Positions 35,684-44,067 of a stretch of DNA of 64,000 nucleotides are shown here, in pieces (position 1 is the first letter of the stretch; the number at the start of each line of letters is the position of its first letter). Under the pieces are notes generated by a model. It worked only from the letters and a program-made list of their open reading frames with translations, did no database searches and was not told where the DNA came from. Made by a program: the position numbers and the translations under genes. Origin of the DNA: Deltaproteobacteria bacterium (lineage in GTDB: Bacteria > Myxococcota_A > UBA796 > SXON01); NCBI GenBank assembly GCA_947486185.1, contig CANKTH010000001.1, forward strand, positions 62,001 through 126,000. Reading direction: 5' to 3'.

Positions 35684-36706
35684 ATGACCCCCTCCCCACG
35701 CAGGATCCTCGAGGCCGCGATCGCCGATGGGCAGTTCCCAGGAGCGGTTTTTGCATATGGCACACCGAAGGTGCAACACATCGACGCCGTGGGCGCGCGT
35801 GACGACAGCGGCGCCCCGACGACCCCCAACACGCGCTACGACCTCGCCTCGCTGACCAAGCCCCTCGGAACCCTCACCGCGGTGCTTCGCCTCATCGAAG
35901 CCGGACACCTGGGCCTGGACGAGCCGGTTGGCCGTTACATCAGCAACGCCGGCTGGTTCCAGACCCGGAGCCTCGCCGATCTCCGCATCCGGGCGCTCCT
36001 CACCCACAGCTCCGGTCTACCTGCGTGGAAGGCGCTTTATGCCTGGTGCTCCGACCGCCCCACCTGCGTCGCCAATGTGCTCCAGACCGAGCCTGGGCCG
36101 CCGGGCGCCATCGTGTACTCCGATCTGGGCTTTCTGGTGCTTGGCGCGCTGGTTGAACGGGTCACCCGGCAGAGACAGGACGAGGTGCTCCAGCCCGTCT
36201 ACGCCGCGCTGGGCTCCGGCCTCCGTTACGGCGCGTCGGAAGGGACGATCGCGCCGACCGAAGACTGCGGATGGAGAAACCGGCTCTTACAGGGCGAGGT
36301 TCACGACGAAAACGCCTTCCGGATGGAGGGGGTCGCCGGCCACGCCGGCCTCTTCGGCAGCGCAGCCGACGTCGCGGTGATCGCGCGCGCGTGGCTCGAA
36401 GCGGACCCGAAGCTGGTGAGCCCGGCGCTCCAGGCGGAGGCCCGACGCTGCCACGTCGACGACGGCCGGCTCCGGCGCGGACTGGGCTGGCTGCTCAAGA
36501 GCGAGGACCCGTTCGCGGGCGAAGGCGCCTCTTCCGCCGGTTTTGGCCACACCGGCTACACGGGCTGCAGCCTCTGGATCGAGCCCGACGCCGGCTGGTA
36601 CGGCGCACTACTCACCAACCGGGTGCACCCCACCCGCCGACGCGGCGGCCGGATGCATCAGGTACGACAAGCGTTTTATCAGGCGATCCGCGACGAGCTG
36701 GGTTGA
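35684..36706 (+). CDS. Serine hydrolase, beta-lactamase/class C esterase family
   Basis: 340 residues. The SxxK nucleophile motif is SLTK (Ser56, Lys59), the Tyr motif is IVYSDLGFLVLG, and the third motif is GHTGYTG. Gly-rich GVAGHAGLFGSAADVAVIAR is typical of the beta-lactamase/D-aminopeptidase/esterase family. No signal peptide is visible, which suggests a cytoplasmic esterase or peptidase more than a beta-lactamase. Divergent from the MarR gene, its likely regulator. Confidence 0.85.
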   Translation: MTPSPRRILEAAIADGQFPGAVFAYGTPKVQHIDAVGARDDSGAPTTPNTRYDLASLTKPLGTLTAVLRLIEAGHLGLDEPVGRYISNAGWFQTRSLADLRIRALLTHSSGLPAWKALYAWCSDRPTCVANVLQTEPGPPGAIVYSDLGFLVLGALVERVTRQRQDEVLQPVYAALGSGLRYGASEGTIAPTEDCGWRNRLLQGEVHDENAFRMEGVAGHAGLFGSAADVAVIARAWLEADPKLVSPALQAEARRCHVDDGRLRRGLGWLLKSEDPFAGEGASSAGFGHTGYTGCSLWIEPDAGWYGALLTNRVHPTRRRGGRMHQVRQAFYQAIRDELG

Positions 36707-36708
36707 AC

Positions 36709-36727
36709 CTTCGCCGCATGGGCGAAG
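36709..36727 (+). terminator. Hairpin after the serine hydrolase gene
   Basis: Perfect arms CTTCGCC and GGCGAAG with a five-base loop start three bases after the stop codon, between convergent genes. There is no T-run. Confidence 0.45.
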
Positions 36728-36763
36728 ATGCTCACTGCCGGGATACGCGCGTCTCCCGGCTGC

Positions 36764-37681
36764 CTACTCCTCGGGTTCGCCGCCGCGGTCCGCCGGACGC
36801 CTCCCCTGGCCCAGGCCGCCTCCGTCGTCCGAGTGGGCCTCAGACGCGTCGCTGTCGTCCGGCTCATCCATAGGCGGCGGTAAGAAGCGCCCGCGTTGGC
36901 GCAAGAAATCCCGCACGAGCGTAGCGACGATGGTCGGTGCCTCGATCTCGGGGCGATGCCCGACCCCGCCCAGACCCATCAGGCGGCTCCCGGGAATCCA
37001 TCGGTTGATCCGCTCCATATGCTCGATCGGGGAGGCGCTGTCCTCCAGTCCGTGGAGCAGCAGCGTGGGAGCGGCGAGCCCCTGCAAACGCTCGTCTGGC
37101 CGAAACTCGTCGTGCGCCCCCCATAAGGCGCGACGAACCTCAGGGTGCACCCCACGGCGGGCCCACACGCGCCCGAGATTGCCGGCTCGGTCGGCTTGGG
37201 TGAGCAGCCAGCGCTGTCCGAAAAACAATGGTGCAAGCTTCACCAGCCACGCGTCTGGGTCCGCGCTGCCCTCGCGGAACAGAGCGTAGGTCTCAGCGTC
37301 TCCGGCCGCAGGGACCCCGGGCCCGAACGAGGCGGCGACCAGGACCAGGCGCTCCACCCGCTCCGGCGCCCGAACGCCGAGCTCCAGCACGACCGCGGCG
37401 CCGAGCCCGAGTCCGACAAAAGCAGCGCGCGGCACCGAGAGCTCGTCGAGGAGCCGCTGGAGGTCAGCCACGAGGTGGCCCACCGAGTCCTGAGCTTCTC
37501 CCGGATCCGAGGCGCCGGTACCGCGATAATCATAGGTTACAACAGAGAAATACGGAACAAGCTCACGCAGGCACGTCAACCACGCTGCCTGCGACCCGCC
37601 GATGGTGTTGACGAGCACCAGCGTCGGCCCGGTCCCGTGACGGGACCACGCGAGGCGCGGCTCAGAGCGCGTGCGCCTCAT
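36764..37681 (-). CDS. Alpha/beta hydrolase-fold protein lacking the nucleophile
   Basis: 305 residues. The fold is clear: NTIGGSQAAW (oxyanion region), YDYRGTGASD, LLLHGLEDSASP (acid) and GVGHRPEIEAP (His). At the nucleophile elbow, where GxSxG is expected, the protein has FVGLGLGAAV: codon 37406-37408 is GGG, Gly in place of Ser. It may be a pseudo-enzyme or act by another mechanism, as in haloperoxidase-fold binding proteins. The tail is Asp/Gly-rich. It starts three bases after kdsA on the same strand and is probably cotranscribed with it. Confidence 0.8.
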   Translation of the reverse strand: MRRTRSEPRLAWSRHGTGPTLVLVNTIGGSQAAWLTCLRELVPYFSVVTYDYRGTGASDPGEAQDSVGHLVADLQRLLDELSVPRAAFVGLGLGAAVVLELGVRAPERVERLVLVAASFGPGVPAAGDAETYALFREGSADPDAWLVKLAPLFFGQRWLLTQADRAGNLGRVWARRGVHPEVRRALWGAHDEFRPDERLQGLAAPTLLLHGLEDSASPIEHMERINRWIPGSRLMGLGGVGHRPEIEAPTIVATLVRDFLRQRGRFLPPPMDEPDDSDASEAHSDDGGGLGQGRRPADRGGEPEE

Positions 37682-37684
37682 GGT

Positions 37685-38746
37685 TCAGCAAACAACGGCG
37701 TTGCGGCGGATCTGATCGATGAGCAACACGTCGCGTAGCACGGGTTCGAGGTGCTCCAGGCGGAGCATGTTGGGCCCGTCACTCGGCGACTCTTCGGGCC
37801 GGTCGTGGACCTCCATGAACAGAGCATCGAGCCCGACCGCGGCGCCAGCGCGGGCCAAAGAAGGAACAAAGCGCCGATCTCCCCCCGTCGACGCTCCATC
37901 GTGCCCCTGGCCAGGGAGTTGGACGGCGTGCGTCGCGTCCAGACACACCGGCGCGCCAAGCTGCCGCATGATCGTCAACGAACGAAAATCGACCACCAGG
38001 TTGTGATAACCAAAAGTGGCGCCGCGCTCCGTGAGCATCGCCCGCCCGGGTCGGAGCTTACCCAAGACGCCCCCCATGTCATCCGGCGCCATGAACTGGC
38101 CTTTTTTGACGTTGACCGGCCGGCCGGTCGCCGCGCAGGCGCTCAGCAGATCGGTCTGTCGGCACAAAAATGCGGGCACCTGGAGCAGATCGGCCACCTC
38201 GGCCACAGCCGCCGCCTGGTCAGGCAGGTGGACGTCGGTGGTCAGCGGCACGCCAAGGTGCTGCTTGATCCGGAGCAACGCGCCCAGCCCCTCGTCGATG
38301 CCCGGACCGCGCCGGGCCGACGCCGACGAACGATTGGCCTTGTCGAAGCTCGCCTTGAACACCCACGCGACACCCAGGCGGCTACAGACCTCGGCGATCC
38401 CCTCGCCGATCTCACGGGTACGGGCCTCCCCCTCGAGCACACAGGGCCCAAGCAGAAATACCGGGCGTTCACCACCTATTATCCAGGGACCCACCGGCAC
38501 CCCCGAGCCCAGGAGCTCCACCCGGAGCGCCTCGATCCAGCGCGGCAACGCCGCGTCGGCGTCCGGCCCCACGGTCCAGCGGCGGGCGCCCGGCACGAGC
38601 GGCCCCGACTCCACCGAGAGCGCGATGGCTATCCCTCCAAAGTCGCCACCGGTCCCGACCGTCACAGATGGACCCAGGGCGTCCCGGGTGAGGCGGACAG
38701 CGAGCTCGGCCGCGGGGCCGGAGAAGGAGATGGAGCGAGGCAGCAT
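37685..38746 (-). CDS. kdsA: KDO-8-phosphate synthase with N-terminal extension
   Basis: 353 residues from the ATG at 38746 (AGGCGG seven bases ahead). The core begins near residue 88 and condenses arabinose-5-phosphate with phosphoenolpyruvate to make KDO-8-phosphate for lipopolysaccharide. Motifs are FLLGPCVLE (the Cys marks the metal-dependent type), [26 protein letters not shown] and [11 protein letters not shown]. Typical KdsA is about 280 residues. Residues 1-87 are extra and compact, with [18 protein letters not shown] and [20 protein letters not shown], and I do not recognise them. The gene indicates that the organism makes KDO-containing LPS. Confidence 0.92.
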   Translation of the reverse strand: MLPRSISFSGPAAELAVRLTRDALGPSVTVGTGGDFGGIAIALSVESGPLVPGARRWTVGPDADAALPRWIEALRVELLGSGVPVGPWIIGGERPVFLLGPCVLEGEARTREIGEGIAEVCSRLGVAWVFKASFDKANRSSASARRGPGIDEGLGALLRIKQHLGVPLTTDVHLPDQAAAVAEVADLLQVPAFLCRQTDLLSACAATGRPVNVKKGQFMAPDDMGGVLGKLRPGRAMLTERGATFGYHNLVVDFRSLTIMRQLGAPVCLDATHAVQLPGQGHDGASTGGDRRFVPSLARAGAAVGLDALFMEVHDRPEESPSDGPNMLRLEHLEPVLRDVLLIDQIRRNAVVC

Positions 38747-38834
38747 GCCGGCGCCGCCTATCAAGGCGACGCGCGGCCGGCGCGTAGGATACGCTCGCGG
38801 TGTAGCCTCATGGTCACGGGAGAGACGGAGCGGC

Positions 38835-39758
38835 ATGGCTGAGACGCACCTGGTCCTCGGCGCTGGCGCCTTCGCGCGGGCCGCAGTTCGAGCTCTCCGC
38901 GAACAAGGGCGGGAAGTCCGGGTGCTCTGTCGTCGCCCGGCTGACCTCGGGCCGGGCGTCGATCTGCGCGCGGGCGACGTCCGGTCGCTCGGCACGGTTC
39001 TGGACGCCGCCAAGGGGGTCGCGAGCATCACCCACGGGGCTGCGCCGCCCTTGTCCCAATGGAAACAGGACCTCGGCCCGATGACCGACACGGTGGTGGA
39101 AGCCGCGGGGCTCACGGGCGCCAGCCTGTTGATGCCGGGGCCCAACTGGTCCATCCGGCCGATCCCCGGTGTCCCCCTTCCCACCACACTTTTCGAGCCA
39201 GATGCCCTCGACCAGGTCATCGAGCCCGGCCGCCAGCGACAATGGATCGAGCACCAGCTCTCGCAGCTCAGCGAGACACGGAACGTACGCACCCTGGTGG
39301 TGCGTAGCAGCGATTGGTTCGGGCGCGACGTGGCGGACAACCTGCTCATGCGGAGCTTGAGGTCCGCCAAGGCCGGCGGGTCGCTCTCCTGGTTCGCCCC
39401 GTTGGATTTGCCCCACGATCTGGTGTTCGTCGAAGACGTCGCGCGCGTTGCGATTGGCACGCTGCTCGATCCGGCGCGGCCGCCGTTTGACGTCGTCCAC
39501 GTCAGCGGACACCTCGTGGACGGCCCAGGGCTGGCCAACGCGGTTGGTGAGGTTCTCGGACGTAAGGTGCCCGTACGCCAGGTGCGCGACTGGGAGCTGG
39601 GCCTGCGCGCCCTCCTCGACCGGGAGCTCTGGGCCTGGCGCGACACAGCGGCCATCTGGAAAGCGGGCCTGATCCTGGATGACCGTGATACGCGCGCACG
39701 TGGCTTCACGCCGACACCGTTGGTGGAGGCGCTGAACCGGACACTCCGAGATGGCTGA
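38835..39758 (+). CDS. NAD(P)-binding atypical SDR (epimerase-like) protein
   Basis: 307 residues from the ATG at 38835 (GGAG five bases ahead); the upstream part of the frame is antisense to kdsA. A Rossmann start [20 protein letters not shown] binds NAD(P). [25 protein letters not shown] and [15 protein letters not shown] follow the layout of extended SDR proteins. No canonical YxxxK pair is evident, so it may be an atypical reductase. Substrate unknown. It overlaps the next gene by eight bases, in a run ending with aroC. Confidence 0.75.
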   Translation: MAETHLVLGAGAFARAAVRALREQGREVRVLCRRPADLGPGVDLRAGDVRSLGTVLDAAKGVASITHGAAPPLSQWKQDLGPMTDTVVEAAGLTGASLLMPGPNWSIRPIPGVPLPTTLFEPDALDQVIEPGRQRQWIEHQLSQLSETRNVRTLVVRSSDWFGRDVADNLLMRSLRSAKAGGSLSWFAPLDLPHDLVFVEDVARVAIGTLLDPARPPFDVVHVSGHLVDGPGLANAVGEVLGRKVPVRQVRDWELGLRALLDRELWAWRDTAAIWKAGLILDDRDTRARGFTPTPLVEALNRTLRDG

Positions 39759-40173
39759 CACCTGGGCCGCAAAGCTTCAGCATGCCCGACAGGCGCTCCA
39801 GCCTTTCACCCCACTGTTGGGGCGCTGGGAGGGTGAAGGCGAAGCGCACGGCGAGCCCCAGTCCGGCACGCTCGACGTCCGCCTCGTCTTGGACGATACG
39901 AGCATCGAGGTCCGTGAGTGCAGCGGAGACTATGAGGATCGTTGCTTCTACCGCTGGGAGCCAGAGAGCGCTTCTCTGCGTGTCCTCCACCTCGCCCCCG
40001 GGCAGCTCGAGGACCACCCGGTCGAGCTGACGGGCGAGGGCCTGGTCTGGGTGACCGGCCCCGACGCGCCAGCGGTGGAGTGGAGAATCGAAGGCCCGGA
40101 GCTGGTCTGTTTTGTCATCTGGCCCAAGACGCGGCACATCGAGATCCAGATGCGTTACCATAAGGTACCTTGA
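39751..40173 (+). CDS. Lipocalin/nitrobindin-like small protein
   Basis: 140 residues. After a helical start, [18 protein letters not shown] has the GxWxGxG-type opening of nitrobindin and related ten-stranded barrels. The rest alternates strands ([44 protein letters not shown]). The heme-binding His of true nitrobindins cannot be assigned with confidence. It is cytoplasmic and overlaps both neighbours (8 bases with the SDR gene, one base with aroC). Confidence 0.55.
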   Translation: MADTWAAKLQHARQALQPFTPLLGRWEGEGEAHGEPQSGTLDVRLVLDDTSIEVRECSGDYEDRCFYRWEPESASLRVLHLAPGQLEDHPVELTGEGLVWVTGPDAPAVEWRIEGPELVCFVIWPKTRHIEIQMRYHKVP

Positions 40174-41276
40174 TGGCGGGTAGCTCTCTCGGCGAGCGCC
40201 TGCGGGTCACCACCTTCGGCGAGAGCCACGGGCCGGCGCTCGGCGTGGTGATGGACGGCCTGCCGGGCGGCTTTGCCATCGACCTCGCCAGGATTCAGGC
40301 TGATCTTGACCGGCGGAAGCCCGCTCAGAGCGCGCTGGTGAGCCCGAGGCGTGAGTCGGACCGGGTCGAGGTGCTCTCCGGGCTCTTTGAAGGCCGGACC
40401 CTCGGCACTCCGCTGACCCTGCTCGTACGCAACACCGACGCAGACCCAAGCTCCTATGAGCACTTTCGCGACATGTATCGGCCGTCTCACGCCGATTGGA
40501 CGACCGAGGCCCGCTACGGCCATCGGGACTGGCGCGGCGGGGGACGCGCGAGCGCCCGGGAGACCGCGGCGCGCGTGGCGGCGGGGGCGGTGCTGCGGCA
40601 ACTCCTCGCTCCGATCGAGGTATTGGCTTGGGTCCAACAGATCGGGGATCTCGTGCTCCCGCCATCCGACCCAAGCGACTCTCCAAGCTTCGAAGAGGTG
40701 GAGTCCAACCCCGTACGCTGCCCCGACCCAGACCTCGCCGCCAGGATGGAGGCGCTGATCCGCGAGGTGCGTCGCGACGGCGACAGCGTCGGCGGCGTGG
40801 TGCGTGGGGTGATACGGGGCGCGCCCCCGGGGCTCGGAGACCCGGTGTTCGACAAGATCGAGGCAGCGCTCGCGGGGGCGATGTTGTCGATCCCCGCGGC
40901 GCGAGGCTTCGAGATCGGGAGTGGTTATGCGTCGGCGCGGATGCGGGGATCCGCACACAACGACCTTTTCGAGCCAATAAGTCCGGGCACCCCGCCTTCA
41001 GTGCGGACCCTGAGCAACCACAGCGGCGGGGTTCAGGGCGGCATCACCAACGGCATGCCGATCGTGTTCACGGTCGCCTTCAAGCCCGTCGCCACGATCT
41101 TCAAGGACCAGGAGACCGTAGATCGTGCAGGGAACCGGGTGACATTACGCGCGCGAGGGCGGCATGACCCCTGCGTATTGCCCCGCGCGGTTCCGGTGGT
41201 CGAGGCGATGGCGCTGCTCGTCCTCGGCGAACACTGGCTCCGGGCCCGCGGCAACCGGCCCGAAACATCGGGCTGA
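40173..41276 (+). CDS. aroC: Chorismate synthase
   Basis: 367 residues. The ATG at 40173 shares a base with the upstream TGA (TGATG), and AAGG lies seven bases ahead. It converts 5-enolpyruvylshikimate-3-phosphate to chorismate with reduced FMN, the last shared step to aromatic amino acids. Signatures are TTFGESHGPALGVVMDGLP, HRDWRGGGRASARETAARVA, SNHSGGVQGGITNGMPIVF and RGRHDPCVLPRAVPVVEAM. Full length; no other shikimate gene is nearby. Confidence 0.96.
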   Translation: MAGSSLGERLRVTTFGESHGPALGVVMDGLPGGFAIDLARIQADLDRRKPAQSALVSPRRESDRVEVLSGLFEGRTLGTPLTLLVRNTDADPSSYEHFRDMYRPSHADWTTEARYGHRDWRGGGRASARETAARVAAGAVLRQLLAPIEVLAWVQQIGDLVLPPSDPSDSPSFEEVESNPVRCPDPDLAARMEALIREVRRDGDSVGGVVRGVIRGAPPGLGDPVFDKIEAALAGAMLSIPAARGFEIGSGYASARMRGSAHNDLFEPISPGTPPSVRTLSNHSGGVQGGITNGMPIVFTVAFKPVATIFKDQETVDRAGNRVTLRARGRHDPCVLPRAVPVVEAMALLVLGEHWLRARGNRPETSG

Positions 41277-41285
41277 ACGCTTCGC

Positions 41286-42461
41286 TTATTCGTCGATGAC
41301 GCCCAGCATGAGCTCCGCGATCGCGGCGTGCCCGTAGGCCGTGGGGTGCTCACAGGAGGCGTCGAAGTAGATATTGGAGTCCCCACCGCGGTAACAGCGT
41401 CCGGTGGTGTCGTCCCAGTTGTAGCCGTGGCCGCAGAAGTTCTCACCCATGAACGCGACGTCGATACCTGTCTCTACCGAAAGGTCGAGCAGGGACTCCT
41501 GCCATTGGATCGCCAACTCGGCGGTGAGCGGGTCCAACAGAGGCTCTGACAGGCCGATGACCTGGGCGCCCACACAGTCGGCGATGTCGGCCGCGCCCAC
41601 CTCGTCGGTCACGTCGAAGATGTTGGCCACGATCACGCTCACCCCGCCCGGGTAGGCGGCGGGATCGTCCTTCAGGCCGTGGATGGCGTCGCTGAGGTCG
41701 TCGATCGCCTCCTGCCACGTGGCCCGCATCGTCGCCTCATCCACGGTGCCGGTCTTGATGTCATCGAGCAGGCTGTAGAGGTCATTGCCGCCGACGGTCA
41801 TGATGACGAGGTTGTGCACCCCACGCTGATCCTCGGGGATACAATCGTCGATCTGGGTATTGTCACTGTCGAGATCGTCGGTTCGCGCGCCCCACTTCGA
41901 ACAGTTGGCGAAGTCACCGGAGATCTGTGTATAGGACTCGCCGCTGGTAAGGTCGACGTTCTCCCAGGCCCAGTCCGGCGGCTCCAACCCCCAGCGAGCG
42001 ACGAACTCGTCCGCCAGGACGTTCCGGTACCACTCTTCCGGCAGGGTGAAGTCCCAGTCGTCCCAGTCAGCTGGGATCGGGGTCCCCGCAGTGACCGAGT
42101 CGCCCACGAACACCACACGTTGTACACCGGTGATGTCCTGATGATTGGTGCCGGTGCAGCTGCGGTTGAGCACCGCGCCGCTCCGGGCGTGGTCCACCGG
42201 AGAACCAATGTCGGCGAAACAAGTCTCGTCGCTGGGCGCAGTTGTGTCGGTATCGGTATCGGCGTCGCTGTCGGCGTCCGAATCCGCGTCGGAGTCCGCG
42301 TCCGTGTCGGTGTCGGCGTCGGACGGATCGTCGTCAGTGAAGTCGGGCGGAGGGTCGATCGGGTTGGTCCAACCCGTGCCACTGTCGGTGCCGGCGGGCG
42401 GCGGCGGCGCCTTGGCGGACGGTGCGTCCTTACAGGCCACAAGCAGGGTGAGGAGCAGCAT
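41286..42461 (-). CDS. SGNH/GDSL-hydrolase lipoprotein with Asp-rich linker
   Basis: 391 residues. The signal is MLLLTLLVAC with the lipid Cys at 10. A linker of about 60 residues contains SDAD/TDTD repeats encoded by short tandem GTCGGCGTC-type repeats; such acidic linkers are common in myxobacterial surface proteins. The hydrolase domain has VVFVGDSVTAG (Ser nucleophile), MTVGGNDLYS (GxND) and CEHPTAYGHAAI (Asp/Glu-His block). A lipase or carbohydrate-esterase on the outer surface is likely. It is convergent with aroC and precedes the sulfo-operon on the same strand in position but not in transcription order. Confidence 0.85.
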   Translation of the reverse strand: MLLLTLLVACKDAPSAKAPPPPAGTDSGTGWTNPIDPPPDFTDDDPSDADTDTDADSDADSDADSDADTDTDTTAPSDETCFADIGSPVDHARSGAVLNRSCTGTNHQDITGVQRVVFVGDSVTAGTPIPADWDDWDFTLPEEWYRNVLADEFVARWGLEPPDWAWENVDLTSGESYTQISGDFANCSKWGARTDDLDSDNTQIDDCIPEDQRGVHNLVIMTVGGNDLYSLLDDIKTGTVDEATMRATWQEAIDDLSDAIHGLKDDPAAYPGGVSVIVANIFDVTDEVGAADIADCVGAQVIGLSEPLLDPLTAELAIQWQESLLDLSVETGIDVAFMGENFCGHGYNWDDTTGRCYRGGDSNIYFDASCEHPTAYGHAAIAELMLGVIDE

Positions 42462-42514
42462 GCCCTATCCTACCCGAGGCGCGCTCCGGAGTTCAAGCGC
42501 GTGGGCCCGCGCCA

Positions 42515-43540
42515 TTACCACCAGCTCGACCACACCGTTTTGGCGAATCGAAGCCCATACCAGAGGTTCGTGCCCTTCTTGCTCTCCCCCGAGAGGCGCG
42601 GCGCGATCGTGATCGGCACCTCCGCCACCCTGAGCCCACGACGCGAGGCCTCGATCAACAGCTCCGCGGTGTGGTGGCGATCCTGCACGAGGCGGAGCGT
42701 CCTCAAACTCTTTAGCTCGAAGGCCCGGTAACCGCTCGAGCAGTCGGTCAGACGGCGCCCGGTGAGCACGCTGAGAATGAGGTTGAACACCCTCAGCCCG
42801 ATCGCGCGGGTAGCCTCATGGCCGATGGACTCGCCCAACTGTCGGCTTCCAACCACAACGTCCGCCTCGCCCCGGAGGAGCGGCGCCATCAAGGTCGGCA
42901 GGTCTGAGAAACGGTGTTGCCCGTCGGCGTCCAGGGTCACCACCCAGCGCGCCCCGAGCCGCGCCGCCGCCGCAAAGCCGATCTGGAGCGCGTGGCCGCC
43001 GCCGACGTTGATCGGGGTTCGAACCGCTAAAGCGCCATTGGCCACCGCGACCTCGGCGGTGCCGTCGTCCGACCCGTCGTCCACGATCAGGCAGCGCACC
43101 GAAAAACCCTCGATCTCCGCCGGCGCCTGACGGAGCACCGCCGGCAGGTTGTCGGCCTCGTTGAGCGCCGGCAAGACACAGAGGATGTCCACCGGCACCT
43201 TTTCGACACGTTCGGCGGTGGCTTCTCGCATCCACCCGAGGAGGCGGGCACGGGTCTCCTCGAGGCGCGCCTGACTCTGCGCGGCCCACAACACGAGGCC
43301 GAGGCTCGTGAAGGCGAGCAGAGAGACTACTCGGGAAAGGTCACCTTGGAAACCAGTCGCCCGCACAAGCACATCCGCGAGCGACGGGGCGATCGCCACC
43401 GCGAGCACAAGCACGCTCGCTACAAAACCGAGGACCTCCCGGCGAAGTAGCAGGCGGCCCGACCGACGCCGCCACACCAGGAGGAGGATCGAGCCCAGGC
43501 TCAAGACCACGCCGACGAGGCGGAGCGCACTTAGCTCCAC
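42515..43540 (-). CDS. DUF2304 + GT2 polyprenyl-phosphate glycosyltransferase (DPM1-like)
   Basis: 341 residues from a GTG overlapping the cupin gene by ten bases. Residues 1-115 match DUF2304 (three membrane helices, for example VVLSLGSILLLVW and SLLAFTSLGLVLWA). Residues about 117-341 are a GT2 domain with ILCVLPALNEADNLP, LIVDDGSDDGT, VVTLDADGQH (metal-binding) and VVGSRQLGES, the layout of dolichyl/undecaprenyl-phosphate mannose and glucose synthases. Predicted role: transfer of a sugar from its nucleotide to polyprenyl phosphate at the inner membrane. It is the last gene of the operon starting at 49220. Confidence 0.9.
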   Translation of the reverse strand: MELSALRLVGVVLSLGSILLLVWRRRSGRLLLRREVLGFVASVLVLAVAIAPSLADVLVRATGFQGDLSRVVSLLAFTSLGLVLWAAQSQARLEETRARLLGWMREATAERVEKVPVDILCVLPALNEADNLPAVLRQAPAEIEGFSVRCLIVDDGSDDGTAEVAVANGALAVRTPINVGGGHALQIGFAAAARLGARWVVTLDADGQHRFSDLPTLMAPLLRGEADVVVGSRQLGESIGHEATRAIGLRVFNLILSVLTGRRLTDCSSGYRAFELKSLRTLRLVQDRHHTAELLIEASRRGLRVAEVPITIAPRLSGESKKGTNLWYGLRFAKTVWSSWW

Positions 43541-44067
43541 GATAACATCCCTTCCAACCGTCGACGTTCACCGAGCGGACCCCGCCGGTACCGGCGCGGC
43601 ACCCCGTCGGGTCCGAGACCCTCGCCTTCATCCATGTCAAATCCCGGACCGTAGAGGTGCAGGCTCATCACCTGTTCCGCCGAGCCGACCCGCACCCGAT
43701 GCCAGTCGTGGGGTGCCACAAAAGCGGCAGCGCTCCCGGGCCCGAGCCGGCTCTCTCGAACGACCGAAAAATCGCCCGGATCCAGGTCTTCGCTCAACAA
43801 CACCCCGCGCAGCACAAAAAAGGCACCCCAGGTGTGGTGACAGTGGGCGCCGCCTACGTACCCGTCGGAGAAGATGTCCACCTGGAGGTTGTATCGGTCG
43901 GCGGGGTCGTGCCATCCGAGGTATCGCCCGAAAGGTAGCTCCGCGGTGGTCACCTTCACCTCGTCCAAGACCTCCGCGACCGCCCGCATGAGCAGTCCGA
44001 CCCCACGAAGATCAAGCCGACCATCGCCCACATGCTGCTCGATTCGATTGATCACGGGCTGGAACAT
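43531..44067 (-). CDS. Cysteine dioxygenase-like cupin (thiol dioxygenase)
   Basis: 178 residues; AAGGAGG lies just before the ATG. Cysteine dioxygenase oxidises cysteine to cysteine sulfinate using Fe(II). The iron ligands are present as His75-x-His77 in GGAHCHHTWG and His123 in DWHRV. Arg48 in PFGRYLG matches the substrate-carboxylate Arg, and VMSLHLYGPGFD keeps the Ser-His-Tyr triad (Ser135, His137, Tyr139). The last match, against SLHLY-PPFD in animal enzymes, is striking. The Cys of the Cys-Tyr crosslink is absent, as in most bacterial forms. It overlaps both neighbours, so it is firmly part of this glycosylation operon. Confidence 0.85.
   Translation of the reverse strand: MFQPVINRIEQHVGDGRLDLRGVGLLMRAVAEVLDEVKVTTAELPFGRYLGWHDPADRYNLQVDIFSDGYVGGAHCHHTWGAFFVLRGVLLSEDLDPGDFSVVRESRLGPGSAAAFVAPHDWHRVRVGSAEQVMSLHLYGPGFDMDEGEGLGPDGVPRRYRRGPLGERRRLEGMLSWS

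Noticed and set aside
38747..39772. Upstream extension of the kdsA frame to 695 codons
   Set aside because: The extra part is antisense to the SDR gene, which has a ribosome-binding site and Rossmann motif; the ATG at 38746 is the credible start.
42240..42320. Tandem short repeats that might be a microsatellite or CRISPR-like array
   Set aside because: They encode the SDAD/TDTD linker of the SGNH lipoprotein and have no spacers.
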